Assembly: GCA_046293075.1 (NCBI GenBank)
Contig: JBKBPL010000001.1
Location: forward strand, 222,589 to 286,588
Direction of reading: 5' to 3'
Length of the DNA: 64,000 bases
Origin: Ga0077530 sp046293075
Lineage (GTDB): Bacteria > Pseudomonadota > Alphaproteobacteria > Rhizobiales > Hyphomicrobiaceae
Shown: positions 42,191-51,498 of the stretch, one piece after another
Position numbering within the stretch: the stretch's first letter is position 1
Layout of the letters: each line of letters begins with the position of its first letter
Notes under the pieces: generated by a model
Told to the model about the DNA's origin: nothing
The model's database searches: none
The model's input: only the letters and a program-made list of their open reading frames with translations
Program-made: the position numbers and the translations under genes

Positions 42191-43003
42191 ATGCAGGATC
42201 GTCCTGGGAATTCAGGCGCAGTGTCTGAGCTGCCGTCCAAGGCGGCGCGTCTCAAGTGCCGCTACGGCGCGCTCACAGGGCATACGGCCGGTCAGGCGCC
42301 GGGATATGTGCAGGGCAACCTCTGCATCCTGCCACGCGCCTACGCCATGGATTTCGCCGCCTTTTGCCAGCGCAACCCCAAGCCCTGCCCGGTGATCGGC
42401 ATGAGCGCGGTCGGCGATCCGACGCTCCCCGACCTCGGCGACATCGACATCCGCACCGACGTGCCGCGCTACCGCGTCTTCAAGGACGGCGTGTGCGTCG
42501 ACGAGCCGACGGACATCCGCGCCTACTGGACGGACGACCTCGTGACGTTCGTGCTCGGCTGCTCCTTTTCCTTCGAGCAGCCGCTGATCGACGAAGGCAT
42601 CCCCCTCTATCACATCGAGCACGACACGGTCGTGTCCATGTACCGCACCTCGATCGACTGCACGCCCGCCGGGCCCTTCAGTGGCAAGATGATCGTGTCC
42701 ATGCGCATGATGACGCCGGCCGACGCGATCCGTGCCATCCAGATCACGTCCCGCTTTCCAGCGGTGCACGGCGCGCCGGTGCATATCGGCATTCCGGAGG
42801 CGATCGGCATCAGCGATCTGATGACGCCGGACTTCGGCGATCCGCCGCCGGTTGCCGAAAAGGGAATGCTCCCCGTATTCTGGGCGTGCGGGGTCACACC
42901 GCAATCGGTCGTTCTCAATGCCCGGCCGCCGCTCTGCATCACCCATAAGCCGGGCTCGATGCTGATTACGGATCGCCTGAACAGCAAGCTTGCGGCCTTA
43001 TAG
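42191..43003 (+). CDS. DUF1445 (D-glutamate cyclase/putative hydro-lyase) family protein
   Basis: A 270-residue cytoplasmic protein with the family landmarks YVQGNLCILPRAYAMDF, a CPVIG segment, VTFVLGCSFSFEQPL near residue 120 and FWACGVTPQSV near residue 235. DUF1445 proteins are annotated as putative hydro-lyases; the eukaryotic homologue is a D-glutamate cyclase that forms 5-oxo-D-proline. GGGGAGG lies 7 bases before the ATG. The gene begins a run with a TRAP transporter and a 5-oxoprolinase-like enzyme, which fits a D-glutamate/5-oxoproline pathway. It could also act on another 2-hydroxy or amino acid. Confidence 0.88.
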   Translation: MQDRPGNSGAVSELPSKAARLKCRYGALTGHTAGQAPGYVQGNLCILPRAYAMDFAAFCQRNPKPCPVIGMSAVGDPTLPDLGDIDIRTDVPRYRVFKDGVCVDEPTDIRAYWTDDLVTFVLGCSFSFEQPLIDEGIPLYHIEHDTVVSMYRTSIDCTPAGPFSGKMIVSMRMMTPADAIRAIQITSRFPAVHGAPVHIGIPEAIGISDLMTPDFGDPPPVAEKGMLPVFWACGVTPQSVVLNARPPLCITHKPGSMLITDRLNSKLAAL

Positions 43004-43050
43004 AAATCTGCAGATCCATTTGGTGACCGTTTCAAAGGGAGGAAGAACTG

Positions 43051-44106
43051 ATGAAGCTGACACTGCCTGTAGCCTGCGTTGCCGCGACCCTCGCGGCCGC
43101 GGCGTCCATTCCCGTATGGGCGCAGCAGGTCGATTCGCGTACCTTCAACGTGATCGGGACGTGGAACTTCCTGACCAACTGGCAGAAGATGGAGCAGCCG
43201 TTCTGGACGGAGGATCTGCCGAAGGCGACGGACGGCAAGCTCAAAGGCAACATCAAGTCGATCACCGAGGTCAACCTCAAAGGCACGGAGGTCATGCGCC
43301 TCCTGAAGCAGGGCGTGTTCGATTTTGCGGCCGCGCTACCGATCTACGTCGAGGACGGTGGTGCCGTCATCGAGGCGTCCGACATCGCCGGCGTCGCGCG
43401 GAACTTCAAGATGGGCCGCGATATCGCCACTGCGTGGATGCCCGAGATGCAGAAGGTCACGCAGCAGCGTCACAATGCAACGATCCTCGCGACGTTCCCG
43501 TTCCCCGAGCAGGTCTTCTACTGCAAGGGCGACATCAAGAGCATCGCTGATCTCAAGGGCAAGAAGGTGCGCGTGCAAGGCACCTCTCAGTCCGATTTCG
43601 TCGCCGCCATCGGCGGCGTCGGCGTGACGATCGCGTTCGGCGAGGTCGTGCCGGCGCTCGAGAAGGGTGTCGCCGATTGCGGCATCACCGGTACGATGCC
43701 CGGCTACAAGGCCAAGTGGCCCGAGGTCGTCAACACATTGTTCCGCCTGCCGGTCGGCTACACGATTGGCGTCTGGGTCGTGAACAACAGCGTGTGGAAC
43801 AAGCTCTCCAAGGCGACGCAGGATGTCATCCAGGCCGAGATGAAGAAGCTCGAGGACAAGTCCTGGAAGGTGATCGAGGCGGAAACCGAGGAAGGTGTCG
43901 CGTGCAATACCGGCGGCGCCTGCTCGGTTGGCCCGCCGGCCAAGCTCAAGCTCGTGATGCCGTCGGAGGAGGACTTCAAGGTGCGTGACAAGGCGCTCAA
44001 CGAGGTCGTCCTGGCGCGCTGGGCCAAGCGCTGCGGACCTGAGTGCGCGGCGAAATGGAACGAGCTTGTCGGCAAGACCTATGGTCTGACGGCCAAGGCC
44101 GAATAG
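43051..44106 (+). CDS. dctP: TRAP transporter solute-binding protein (DctP family)
   Basis: A 351-residue periplasmic binding protein with a signal peptide (about residues 1-25, ending PVWAQ) and a DctP fold. Landmarks are the ATFPFPEQVFYCKGDI linker, LKGKKVRVQGTSQSDFVAA and ITGTMPGYKAKW segments. Four to five Cys near the C-terminus (VACNTGGACSVG, RCGPECAAKW) probably form disulfides, which is unusual for the family. GGGAGGAAG gives a strong ribosome site. It captures an organic acid, possibly glutamate, 5-oxoproline or a related compound given its neighbours. A strong terminator follows its stop. Confidence 0.92.
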   Translation: MKLTLPVACVAATLAAAASIPVWAQQVDSRTFNVIGTWNFLTNWQKMEQPFWTEDLPKATDGKLKGNIKSITEVNLKGTEVMRLLKQGVFDFAAALPIYVEDGGAVIEASDIAGVARNFKMGRDIATAWMPEMQKVTQQRHNATILATFPFPEQVFYCKGDIKSIADLKGKKVRVQGTSQSDFVAAIGGVGVTIAFGEVVPALEKGVADCGITGTMPGYKAKWPEVVNTLFRLPVGYTIGVWVVNNSVWNKLSKATQDVIQAEMKKLEDKSWKVIEAETEEGVACNTGGACSVGPPAKLKLVMPSEEDFKVRDKALNEVVLARWAKRCGPECAAKWNELVGKTYGLTAKAE

Positions 44107-44124
44107 CCCTTCTAATGGCTGGGG

Positions 44125-44155
44125 AAGGCCCGGGAGCGACTCCCGGGCCTTTTGT
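44125..44155 (+). terminator. Rho-independent terminator between dctP and dctQ
   Basis: AAGGCCCGGGAG (44125-44136), loop CGA, CTCCCGGGCCTT (44140-44151), then TTGTTTG: a perfect 12-bp GC-rich stem followed by a T-rich tract. It begins 18 bases after the dctP stop and ends only 9 bases before the dctQ ATG. It would reduce transcription into dctQM, giving excess binding protein. Confidence 0.85.
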
Positions 44156-44160
44156 TTGCA

Positions 44161-44868
44161 ATGACGGATATGCTTCGCACGCTGCTGTCCGCGATGCCGG
44201 CATGGCAGTTCGCGGTGGTCGCGCTGGCCCTGCTCGCGACGTTTCTGCTGCGCGATGTTCTGTGGCGGATCATACGCATCATCGCGCAGGCCGGCGTGTG
44301 GATGGGCGGCACGATGCTTTTCTCGGCGGCGATCATCGTCACCGCGGAAGTTCTGCTGCGCAAGGGGGCGGGGGCGCTCGTCGGGACGGGCTTCCTCTTT
44401 TCGGGTTCGGACGAGATTTCAGGGTACCTGTTCGCCGTCGGGACGAGCCTTTCGATGGCCCATGTGCTCGTGACCAAGGGGCACGTCCGCATTGACGTAG
44501 CCTACGCGCGGTTTGGTCGCGCAGCACGCGCCCTGATGGACGTCATCGCCCTTGTCGTCATGGCCATCTTTGTCGCTGCGCTGCTCGAGCGCGCGATCGA
44601 CGTTGCAAGCACGAGCTACGTTGAGCAGATCCGGTCGAACACGCAGCTGCGCATTCCGCTCGCCTGGTCGCAAATCCCGTGGGCGTTCGGCATCGGCTTG
44701 TTCTTCTTCGCGATCATCGTGGCCATCTTCCGGTCAGTGGCCGCCCTTCTGAAGGGCGACTATGAGGCGGTGAATGCCATGGCCGGCGTATCGACGACGG
44801 AGGAAGAGATCGAGGCCGAGATCAAGAGTCTCGATGTGCGCGGGCGAGCCCCGCGCTCGGAGGGATAG
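44161..44868 (+). CDS. dctQ: TRAP transporter small permease (DctQ)
   Basis: A 235-residue membrane protein with about four main hydrophobic helices and the family's SMAHVLVTKGHVRIDV and RIPLAWSQIPWAFG segments. It is the small membrane subunit that bridges DctP and DctM. The ATG sits right behind the terminator's T-tract, so no Shine-Dalgarno sequence is visible in the usual place (the preceding bases are CTTTTGTTTGCA). Translation may start from a processed end or another codon. dctM follows after 3 bases. Confidence 0.86.
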   Translation: MTDMLRTLLSAMPAWQFAVVALALLATFLLRDVLWRIIRIIAQAGVWMGGTMLFSAAIIVTAEVLLRKGAGALVGTGFLFSGSDEISGYLFAVGTSLSMAHVLVTKGHVRIDVAYARFGRAARALMDVIALVVMAIFVAALLERAIDVASTSYVEQIRSNTQLRIPLAWSQIPWAFGIGLFFFAIIVAIFRSVAALLKGDYEAVNAMAGVSTTEEEIEAEIKSLDVRGRAPRSEG

Positions 44869-44871
44869 CCA

Positions 44872-46158
44872 ATGCTGGCGACCACACTTCTGCTGCTGCT
44901 CGGCCTTCTTGCGATCAGCGTGCCCGTCGCTGCCGTCATGGGCGTGCTCGGGCTCGCGCTCAACGACTTCTTCGCCATCATGCCCCTTCAGCGGGCCATG
45001 GGCGAGATCATTTGGAATGCCTCGAGCGAATACATCCTGATCGCGATTCCGCTGTTCGTCATGCTTGGCGAGATCCTACTCAGGGCCGGCATCGCCGAGC
45101 GGGTCTACAATGCCGCGGCGCAGTGGCTCTCGTGGCTGCCGGGCGGCCTCATGCACGCCAACATCGGCACTTCAGCGATGTTCGCTGCCACCTCCGGCTC
45201 AAGCGTCGCCACCGCCGCCACGATCAGCACGGTCGCCATTCCCCAGATCAAGCGGCGGGGCTACGACGAGCGCCTCTTCCTCGGCAGCATCGCGGCAGGC
45301 GGCACGCTCGGCATCCTCGTGCCGCCCTCGATCAACTTCATTCTCTACGGTCTGCTCACGAACACATCGGTGCCGCGTCTCTATCTTGCGGGCTTCATTC
45401 CGGGCGCGATCCTGGCCGGCCTGTTCATGCTGATCATCCTGATCTTCTGCCTCGCGGACCGTCGCAAAGGTGGCACGCGACTGGAGACCTCGTGGGCCAA
45501 TCGCATTCGGGTGCTGCCGCACTTGTTGCCCCCGGTGTTCGTTTTCATCGCGGTGGTGGGCTCGATCTACGCAGGCTGGGCCACGCCGACGGAGGCGGCG
45601 TCGCTCGGCGTGATCGCGGCGCTGATCCTGGCGGCGTGGGAGCGCCGGCTATCCTTCACAATGCTGCGCGCGGTTGCCGAAGGTACGATGCGGACGACCG
45701 CGATGATCATGCTGATCATCATGGCTGCGCAGTTCCTGAACTTCGTGCTCGCGGCGATCGGCCTCACGGACGGGCTCGGTCAATGGATTGAGAGCCTGGG
45801 GCTCGGCAAATTCGGCACCATGCTGCTCATCCTCGCATTCTATCTGGTGCTCGGCTGCTTCATGGAGACCATCTCCATGATGATCCTGACCACGCCGTTC
45901 ATCGCGCCGATCGTCTTTGCGCTCGGCTGGGATCCCATCTGGTGGGGCATCGTCCTGACGGTCATGATCGAGGTCGCGCTCATCACGCCGCCCGTGGGCC
46001 TCAATCTCTATGTCGTTCAGGGCATGAGGGAGCGCGGTCCGGTCGCGGACGTCATCTGGGGCGCGCTACCGTTCGTCCTGGCGATGTTCACGCTGGTCGG
46101 TTTGCTCATGGCGTTCCCGAACCTCGCCCTCTGGCTGCCAAAGCTGGTGATGGGATAG
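44872..46158 (+). CDS. dctM: TRAP transporter large permease (DctM)
   Basis: A 428-residue integral membrane protein with about twelve helices. Typical motifs are AIPLFVMLGEILLRAG (near residue 60), FAATSGSSVATAATISTVAIPQ (near 108), GTLGILVPPSINFILYG and the C-terminal half GCFMETISMMILTTPF and ITPPVGLNLYVVQGM. It is the transport subunit that uses a sodium gradient to import the ligand delivered by DctP. Of full family length. Confidence 0.94.
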   Translation: MLATTLLLLLGLLAISVPVAAVMGVLGLALNDFFAIMPLQRAMGEIIWNASSEYILIAIPLFVMLGEILLRAGIAERVYNAAAQWLSWLPGGLMHANIGTSAMFAATSGSSVATAATISTVAIPQIKRRGYDERLFLGSIAAGGTLGILVPPSINFILYGLLTNTSVPRLYLAGFIPGAILAGLFMLIILIFCLADRRKGGTRLETSWANRIRVLPHLLPPVFVFIAVVGSIYAGWATPTEAASLGVIAALILAAWERRLSFTMLRAVAEGTMRTTAMIMLIIMAAQFLNFVLAAIGLTDGLGQWIESLGLGKFGTMLLILAFYLVLGCFMETISMMILTTPFIAPIVFALGWDPIWWGIVLTVMIEVALITPPVGLNLYVVQGMRERGPVADVIWGALPFVLAMFTLVGLLMAFPNLALWLPKLVMG

Positions 46159-46224
46159 CCGACGCGATGATGGCGGCGCGCGCGTGCGCGCCCCCAAGGA
46201 CAGCACGGAAAGCATAGACCGGAC

Positions 46225-49200
46225 ATGTGGCAGTTCTGGATCGATCGGGGGGGCACGTTCACCGACATCGTCGCACGCCGGCCCGACGGAAAGCTCCTTT
46301 GCCACAAGGTCCTGTCGGAAAATCCCGAGCGCTACCGTGACGCCGCCGTGCAGGGGATCCGCGATCTGCTTGGGCTGAGGCCCGGCGAGCCGATCCCGCC
46401 TGGCCTCATCGACACGGTGCGCATGGGGACGACGGTCGCGACCAATGCGCTCCTCGAGCGCAAGGGCGATCCGACGCTGCTCCTGATCACCAAGGGCTTC
46501 GCCGATCTGCTGCGTATCGGCTACCAGAACCGCCCGCGGCTCTTCGATCTCCACATCCGGCTGCCGGAAGTGCTCTATGCCCGCGTCGCCGAGGTCGACG
46601 AGCGCATGGGCGCGCACGGCGACGTCGTTCGGCAGCTTGACGAAGGGACGGCGCGCACCGCGCTGCAAGCAGCGTACGCCGCCGGTATCCGCGCCGTCGC
46701 CATCGCGTTCATGCACGCCTACCGCTATCCCGCGCACGAGCAGCGCGTCGCAGAGATCGCGCGGGAGGTTGGCTTCACGCAGGTCTCGCCGAGCCACCTC
46801 GCGAGCCCGCTCATCAAGCTCGTCGCACGCGGCGATACGGCGGTCGCCGATGCCTACCTCTCGCCCGTGCTCCGCCGCTATGTGGACCAGGTGCGCGACG
46901 AGCTCGGCGCCGACCAGGGCGGCTGCCGGCGCCTCCAGTTCATGCAGTCGAACGGCGGCCTGATCGACGCGGCGCTTTTCCAGGGCAAGGACGCGATTCT
47001 CTCGGGGCCTGCGGGCGGCGTCGTCGGCATGGTCCGGACCGGCACCATGGCCGGCTTCGACAAGCTGATCGGCTTCGACATGGGCGGCACATCGACGGAT
47101 GTCACGCACTTCGACGGCCAGTTCGAGCGCTCTTTCGAGACCGAGGTTGCGGGCGTGCGCATTCGCGCGCCGATGATGCACATCCACACGATTGCAGCGG
47201 GTGGCGGCTCGATCCTGAAGTTCGAGGACGGCCGCTTCCAGGTGGGTCCGGAAAGTTCTGGTGCCAATCCGGGTCCGGCCTGCTACCGGCGCGGCGGTCC
47301 GCTCTCCGTCACGGACTGCAATGTTCTGCTCGGCAAGATCCAGCCAGGTTTTTTTCCCAGCGTCTTCGGACCCGGCGGCGACGAGCCACTGGATGTCGAG
47401 GCGACGCGCGCCGCCTTTGCGCGCATGACCGCCGAGATCAATGCGGCGAGCGGCACAACCTACGCGCCCGAGGAGGTCGCCGAGGGGTTCCTGCGCATTG
47501 CCGTCGAGAACATGGCCAACGCCATCAAGAAGATCTCCGTGCAGCGCGGCTATGACGTGACGCGCTACACGCTCAACTGCTTCGGCGGTGCCGGTGGTCA
47601 GCACGCCTGCGCGGTCGCCGATGCGCTCGGCATCACGCGCGTGCTGCTGCACCCCTATGCGGGCGTGCTCTCGGCCTACGGTATGGGCTTGGCGGAAGTG
47701 CGCGCGCTCCGCGAGCGTCAGGTCGAGCGGCCGCTCAGGGGGGCGGATGCGGCCGTTGCCGAGGCGCTCGCTGCGCTCGAGGCGCGTGCGGTCGAGGAGG
47801 TGCTCGGCCAAGGCATTGCGCGCGAGCGCATCGCGATCGAACGCCGCGTGCACGTGCGCTACGAAGGCGCCCATCAGGCACTGGCCGTCGACTATGGCGA
47901 CGAGGCCCAACTGCGCCAGCGCTTCGCGGAACTGCACCGCGCGCGCTTCGGTTTTGCCGTCGAACGCGACGACCTGATCGTCGAAGCGGTGGCGCTCGAA
48001 GCGATCGGCGCCAGCGACGCGATCGTCGAGCGGCCGATGGAACGCGCTCACGACGCCGATCCCCGCCCGATTGCCCATGTGCAAATGCACACGCGCTCTG
48101 GCTGGGTGAGCGCCCCGCTCTACGAGCGTGCGAAGCTCGGTCCTGGTGATTCTCTCGAAGGCCCAGCGATCATCATCGAGCCAACGGGCACGAATGTTGT
48201 CGAGGAGGGCTGGTCGGCGACAATCACGGATCTCGGCCACCTCGTGCTGACGCGAACGGCAGCGCGCGAACGCCGCGAGCAGCTCGGCACCGAGGCCGAT
48301 CCGATCATGCTCGAGGTCTTCAACAACCTTTTCATGTCGATCGCCGAGCAGATGGGCGCAACGCTCGAGAACACCGCCTACTCCGTGAATATCAAGGAGC
48401 GGCTCGACTTTTCCTGTGCCCTCTTCGATCGCGAAGGCAATCTCGTGGCCAATGCGCCGCACGTGCCGGTGCACCTCGGCTCGATGAGCGAGGCCGTGCG
48501 CACGGTGCTGCGACTTAACGCCGGCACGCTGCGGCCCGGCGACAGCATCATGCTCAACAATCCCTACAACGGCGGCACGCATCTGCCCGACGTCACCGTC
48601 GTGACGCCGGTCTTCAGCCGCGATGCCACGCGCATTCTGTTCGTCGTCGCCTCGCGCGGCCACCACGCAGATATTGGCGGCAAGACGCCGGGCTCGGCGC
48701 CGCCGGACAGTCGCCATATCGACGAGGAAGGGGTCCTCATCGACAATTTCAAGATCGTCGATCAGGGCCGTCTCAGGGAAGCCGAGACGCGGGCGCTGCT
48801 CGCCTCGGGGCGCTATCCGTGCCGCAACATCGACCAGAACATGGCGGACCTGCGTGCCCAGATCGCATCGAACGAGACGGGCGTGCGCGAGATCCTGCGC
48901 ATGGTCGAGCAGTTCGGCCAGCCTGTTGTCGATGCCTACATGCGCCACGTGCAGGACAACGCCGAGGCGGCCGTGCGCAAGGCAATCGACAAGCTTCGCG
49001 ATGGCGCGTTTCATTATCCCATGGACAGCGGCGCGGCGATCCGTGTCGCGGTGCGCGTCGATCGGGCGGCGCGCAGCGCGACGATCGACTTCACCGGCAC
49101 ATCGGCGCAGAGCGAGTTCAACTATAATGCGCCGCTCGCCGTCTGTCGGGCGGTGGTGCTCTATGTGTTCCGCTGCCTGTCGGAGACCGAGATCCCGCTC

Positions 49201-49827
49201 AACGAGGGTTGCCTCAAGCCGCTGACGATCATCACGCCCGAAGGCACGATGCTGAACCCGCGCTATCCCGCGGCCGTCATCGCGGGCAACACCGAGGTCT
49301 CGCAGGCGGCGACCAACGCGCTTCTCGGCGCGCTCGGCGTGCTGGCCGGCTCGCAGGCGACAATGAACAATTTCGTGTGGGGCAACGACCGGCTGCAGAA
49401 CTACGAGACCATTTGCGGCGGAACGGGGGCCGGCAACGGCTTCGACGGCGCCAGCGCCGTGCAGACCCACATGACCAACACGCGGATGACTGATCCCGAG
49501 ATTCTCGAGTGGCGCTTCCCGGTACGGCTCGAGGCGTTCGGCATTCGTCGCGGCTCGGGCGGCGCCGGCCGCTGGCGCGGCGGCGACGGCGCCGTCCGGC
49601 GGCTGCGCTTCCTCGAGGCCATGACGGTGACGACGCTCGGCTCACACCGCAAAGTGCCACCGTTCGGGCTTGCTGGCGGGCTGCCGGGAGCGTGCGGCGT
49701 CGATATCGTCGAGCGTGCCGACGGGACGATCGAGCATCTCGAGGGCAATGACCGGCGGGAGATGCAACCGGGCGACCTCTACCATATGGAGACCCCGGCC
49801 GGTGGCGGGTACGGACCCCCGGCCTAG
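46225..49827 (+). CDS. Fused hydantoinase A/B, 5-oxoprolinase-like protein
   Basis: A 1200-residue protein joining both hydantoinase subunits. The A half (about residues 1-690) has WIDRGGTFTDIVARRPDG at its start, DTVRMGTTVATNALLER, the ASKHA-type GFDMGGTSTDVTHFDG (near residue 290) and CFGGAGGQHACAVAD. The B half (about 694-1195) begins IMLEVFNNLFMSIAEQMG and has LVANAPHVPVHLGSM, NNPYNGGTHLPDVT and GGTGAGNGFDG. Fused enzymes of this length include ATP-dependent 5-oxoprolinase (OPLAH-like), which opens 5-oxoproline to glutamate; N-methylhydantoinase and acetophenone carboxylase branches are usually split. The DUF1445 gene nearby supports 5-oxoproline as substrate. Confidence 0.88.
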   Translation: MWQFWIDRGGTFTDIVARRPDGKLLCHKVLSENPERYRDAAVQGIRDLLGLRPGEPIPPGLIDTVRMGTTVATNALLERKGDPTLLLITKGFADLLRIGYQNRPRLFDLHIRLPEVLYARVAEVDERMGAHGDVVRQLDEGTARTALQAAYAAGIRAVAIAFMHAYRYPAHEQRVAEIAREVGFTQVSPSHLASPLIKLVARGDTAVADAYLSPVLRRYVDQVRDELGADQGGCRRLQFMQSNGGLIDAALFQGKDAILSGPAGGVVGMVRTGTMAGFDKLIGFDMGGTSTDVTHFDGQFERSFETEVAGVRIRAPMMHIHTIAAGGGSILKFEDGRFQVGPESSGANPGPACYRRGGPLSVTDCNVLLGKIQPGFFPSVFGPGGDEPLDVEATRAAFARMTAEINAASGTTYAPEEVAEGFLRIAVENMANAIKKISVQRGYDVTRYTLNCFGGAGGQHACAVADALGITRVLLHPYAGVLSAYGMGLAEVRALRERQVERPLRGADAAVAEALAALEARAVEEVLGQGIARERIAIERRVHVRYEGAHQALAVDYGDEAQLRQRFAELHRARFGFAVERDDLIVEAVALEAIGASDAIVERPMERAHDADPRPIAHVQMHTRSGWVSAPLYERAKLGPGDSLEGPAIIIEPTGTNVVEEGWSATITDLGHLVLTRTAARERREQLGTEADPIMLEVFNNLFMSIAEQMGATLENTAYSVNIKERLDFSCALFDREGNLVANAPHVPVHLGSMSEAVRTVLRLNAGTLRPGDSIMLNNPYNGGTHLPDVTVVTPVFSRDATRILFVVASRGHHADIGGKTPGSAPPDSRHIDEEGVLIDNFKIVDQGRLREAETRALLASGRYPCRNIDQNMADLRAQIASNETGVREILRMVEQFGQPVVDAYMRHVQDNAEAAVRKAIDKLRDGAFHYPMDSGAAIRVAVRVDRAARSATIDFTGTSAQSEFNYNAPLAVCRAVVLYVFRCLSETEIPLNEGCLKPLTIITPEGTMLNPRYPAAVIAGNTEVSQAATNALLGALGVLAGSQATMNNFVWGNDRLQNYETICGGTGAGNGFDGASAVQTHMTNTRMTDPEILEWRFPVRLEAFGIRRGSGGAGRWRGGDGAVRRLRFLEAMTVTTLGSHRKVPPFGLAGGLPGACGVDIVERADGTIEHLEGNDRREMQPGDLYHMETPAGGGYGPPA

Positions 49828-49913
49828 GGCCGCCGGACTCTGCTTACCTTGCCGAAATGCCGACGCACGGCTGGTATGCCAGAAACCCGGCAGCCTGATA
49901 TACTCGCTGCGCC

Positions 49914-50828
49914 ATGGACATTCGCCAGCTCCAGTACCTGTCAGCCCTCGCGCGCGAGAAGCATTTCACGCGCGCCGCCAAGGCGTGCAACGTCACGCAG
50001 CCGACACTCTCCGGGCGCATTCGCCAGCTCGAGCAGGAACTCGGCGTGCCGATCGTCGAGCGCGGGCAGCGCTTCCATGGGCTCACATCGGAAGGCGAGC
50101 GCGTCCTCAAATGGGCGCACGCCATCCTCGACAACTGGACGGCGCTGCAGCAGGAGATCTCGACGCTGCGCAGCGCCAAGGGCGCGCTGGTCGGGCGGCT
50201 CTCGCTCGGCGTCGTGCCGTCCGCGCTGCCGATGGCGGCTCTGATCACCAAGGCCATCCAGGACCGCCATAGCGGCATCGAACTGACCGTGCTCTCGCAG
50301 AGCTCGGTCGAGATCCTGCGCAATCTCGAGGATTTCTCAATCGATGTCGGCCTGACCTATCTCGACAACGAGCCGATCGAAGGGATGCGCGCGGAGGCGA
50401 TCTACATGGAGCGCTATTGCCTGCTCGTGCGCGATGATCACGCCCTGGCGGACAAGGCGTCCGTGACCTGGGCGGAGGCGGCGAAGCAGCCGCTCTGCCT
50501 GCTGACGCCGAACATGCAGAACCGGCGTATCATCGACCGCGCCTTCCGCACGGCCGGTGCCACGCCGGCCATCCGGCTCGAGACCAACTCAGTCATCAAT
50601 CTCTATGCGAACGTGCACCTCATGGGGCTCGCGAGCATCGTGCCGGAGTACTTTCTCAAGATCCTCGGCCCGATGTCCGATATCCGCTCGGTGCCGCTCA
50701 CAAGCCCTCAGATCGAGCACAGCGTCGGCCTCGTCGCCGTTGATCGCGATCCGGTTTCGCCATTGGTGCTGGCTGTGTTCGATTGCGCGCGCCAGGTGTC
50801 GCCGCCCGCCGGCACAGGCCGGGAATAG
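49914..50828 (+). CDS. LysR family transcriptional regulator
   Basis: A 304-residue regulator. The N-terminal winged helix-turn-helix reads FTRAAKACNVTQPTLSGRIRQL (residues about 17-40), followed by a linker helix and two effector-binding subdomains (LSLGVVPSALPMA near residue 95). It is encoded 86 bases after the oxoprolinase gene on the same strand and probably controls this operon in response to its substrate. The alternative is control of the fds operon downstream; FdsR-type LysR regulators are known next to formate dehydrogenase genes. Confidence 0.9.
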   Translation: MDIRQLQYLSALAREKHFTRAAKACNVTQPTLSGRIRQLEQELGVPIVERGQRFHGLTSEGERVLKWAHAILDNWTALQQEISTLRSAKGALVGRLSLGVVPSALPMAALITKAIQDRHSGIELTVLSQSSVEILRNLEDFSIDVGLTYLDNEPIEGMRAEAIYMERYCLLVRDDHALADKASVTWAEAAKQPLCLLTPNMQNRRIIDRAFRTAGATPAIRLETNSVINLYANVHLMGLASIVPEYFLKILGPMSDIRSVPLTSPQIEHSVGLVAVDRDPVSPLVLAVFDCARQVSPPAGTGRE

Positions 50829-51030
50829 ACGGCTGTCGATCATCGGCCGGCCCGATTGACTCATTGGAACAACCGATTGGATCGGCTGAGGCGCTTTGGG
50901 CGATGATGCGCGTCTGGAATGGTTCTGGGTGCGCGGTGCCAGGGTGCCGTCGCGCACTTCTTCGTCCGCCCATAATCAAGGCGGATGAATGACTTAAGCG
51001 CGATGCGCGCGGCCGACAGAGGTGCCCTCG

Positions 51031-51498
51031 ATGCCCGATACGACGTTTGCTGAGACCGCACGGGCCATTGCCGCCAGGCATGGCAATCGCCCTGACGCGT
51101 TGATCGAGATCCTGCACGAAGTTCAGCACGCGCTAGGCCATGTGCCCGAGGGCGCAGTGCCGGCACTCGCGCACGCTCTCAACCTTTCCCGCGCCGAAGT
51201 GCACGGCGTCGTCACTTTCTACCATGACTTCCGCCGTCAGCCCGCCGGTCGTCATGTTCTGAAGCTGTGCCGGGCCGAGGCCTGCCAGTCCATGGGCGGC
51301 GAGGCGCTCGTTGCGCGTGCTGAGCAGCGCCTTGGCGTTGCCTGTGGCGGAACCAGCGCCGACGGCCGTGTCACGCTCGAGCCGGTGTACTGCCTCGGCC
51401 TCTGCGCCACGGCGCCGTCGGCGATGATCGACGGCCGCGTCGTTGGCCGCGTCACCGCCGATCATCTCGACGCCCTCCTGAAGGAAGCCGGCGCATGA
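51031..51498 (+). CDS. fdsG: NAD-dependent formate dehydrogenase gamma subunit (FdsG, NuoE-like)
   Basis: A 155-residue thioredoxin-like [2Fe-2S] protein. The four cluster cysteines are in LCRAEACQSMGG (near residues 78-83) and YCLGLCATAPSAMIDG (near 117-121). The helical N-terminus and EVHGVVTFYHDFR match NuoE. It relays electrons next to FdsB's FMN. The ATG at 51031 is preferred to a GTG at 51022. Its stop overlaps the fdsB start (ATGA), marking the first gene of the fdsGBACD operon. Confidence 0.93.
   Translation: MPDTTFAETARAIAARHGNRPDALIEILHEVQHALGHVPEGAVPALAHALNLSRAEVHGVVTFYHDFRRQPAGRHVLKLCRAEACQSMGGEALVARAEQRLGVACGGTSADGRVTLEPVYCLGLCATAPSAMIDGRVVGRVTADHLDALLKEAGA

Noticed and set aside
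46066..49470. A 1134-codon open frame on the minus strand
   Set aside because: It lies fully antisense to the 5-oxoprolinase-like gene, whose domains and motifs are intact. Its own translation is Arg/His/Asp-rich with no motif. Long antisense frames are expected in high-GC genes.
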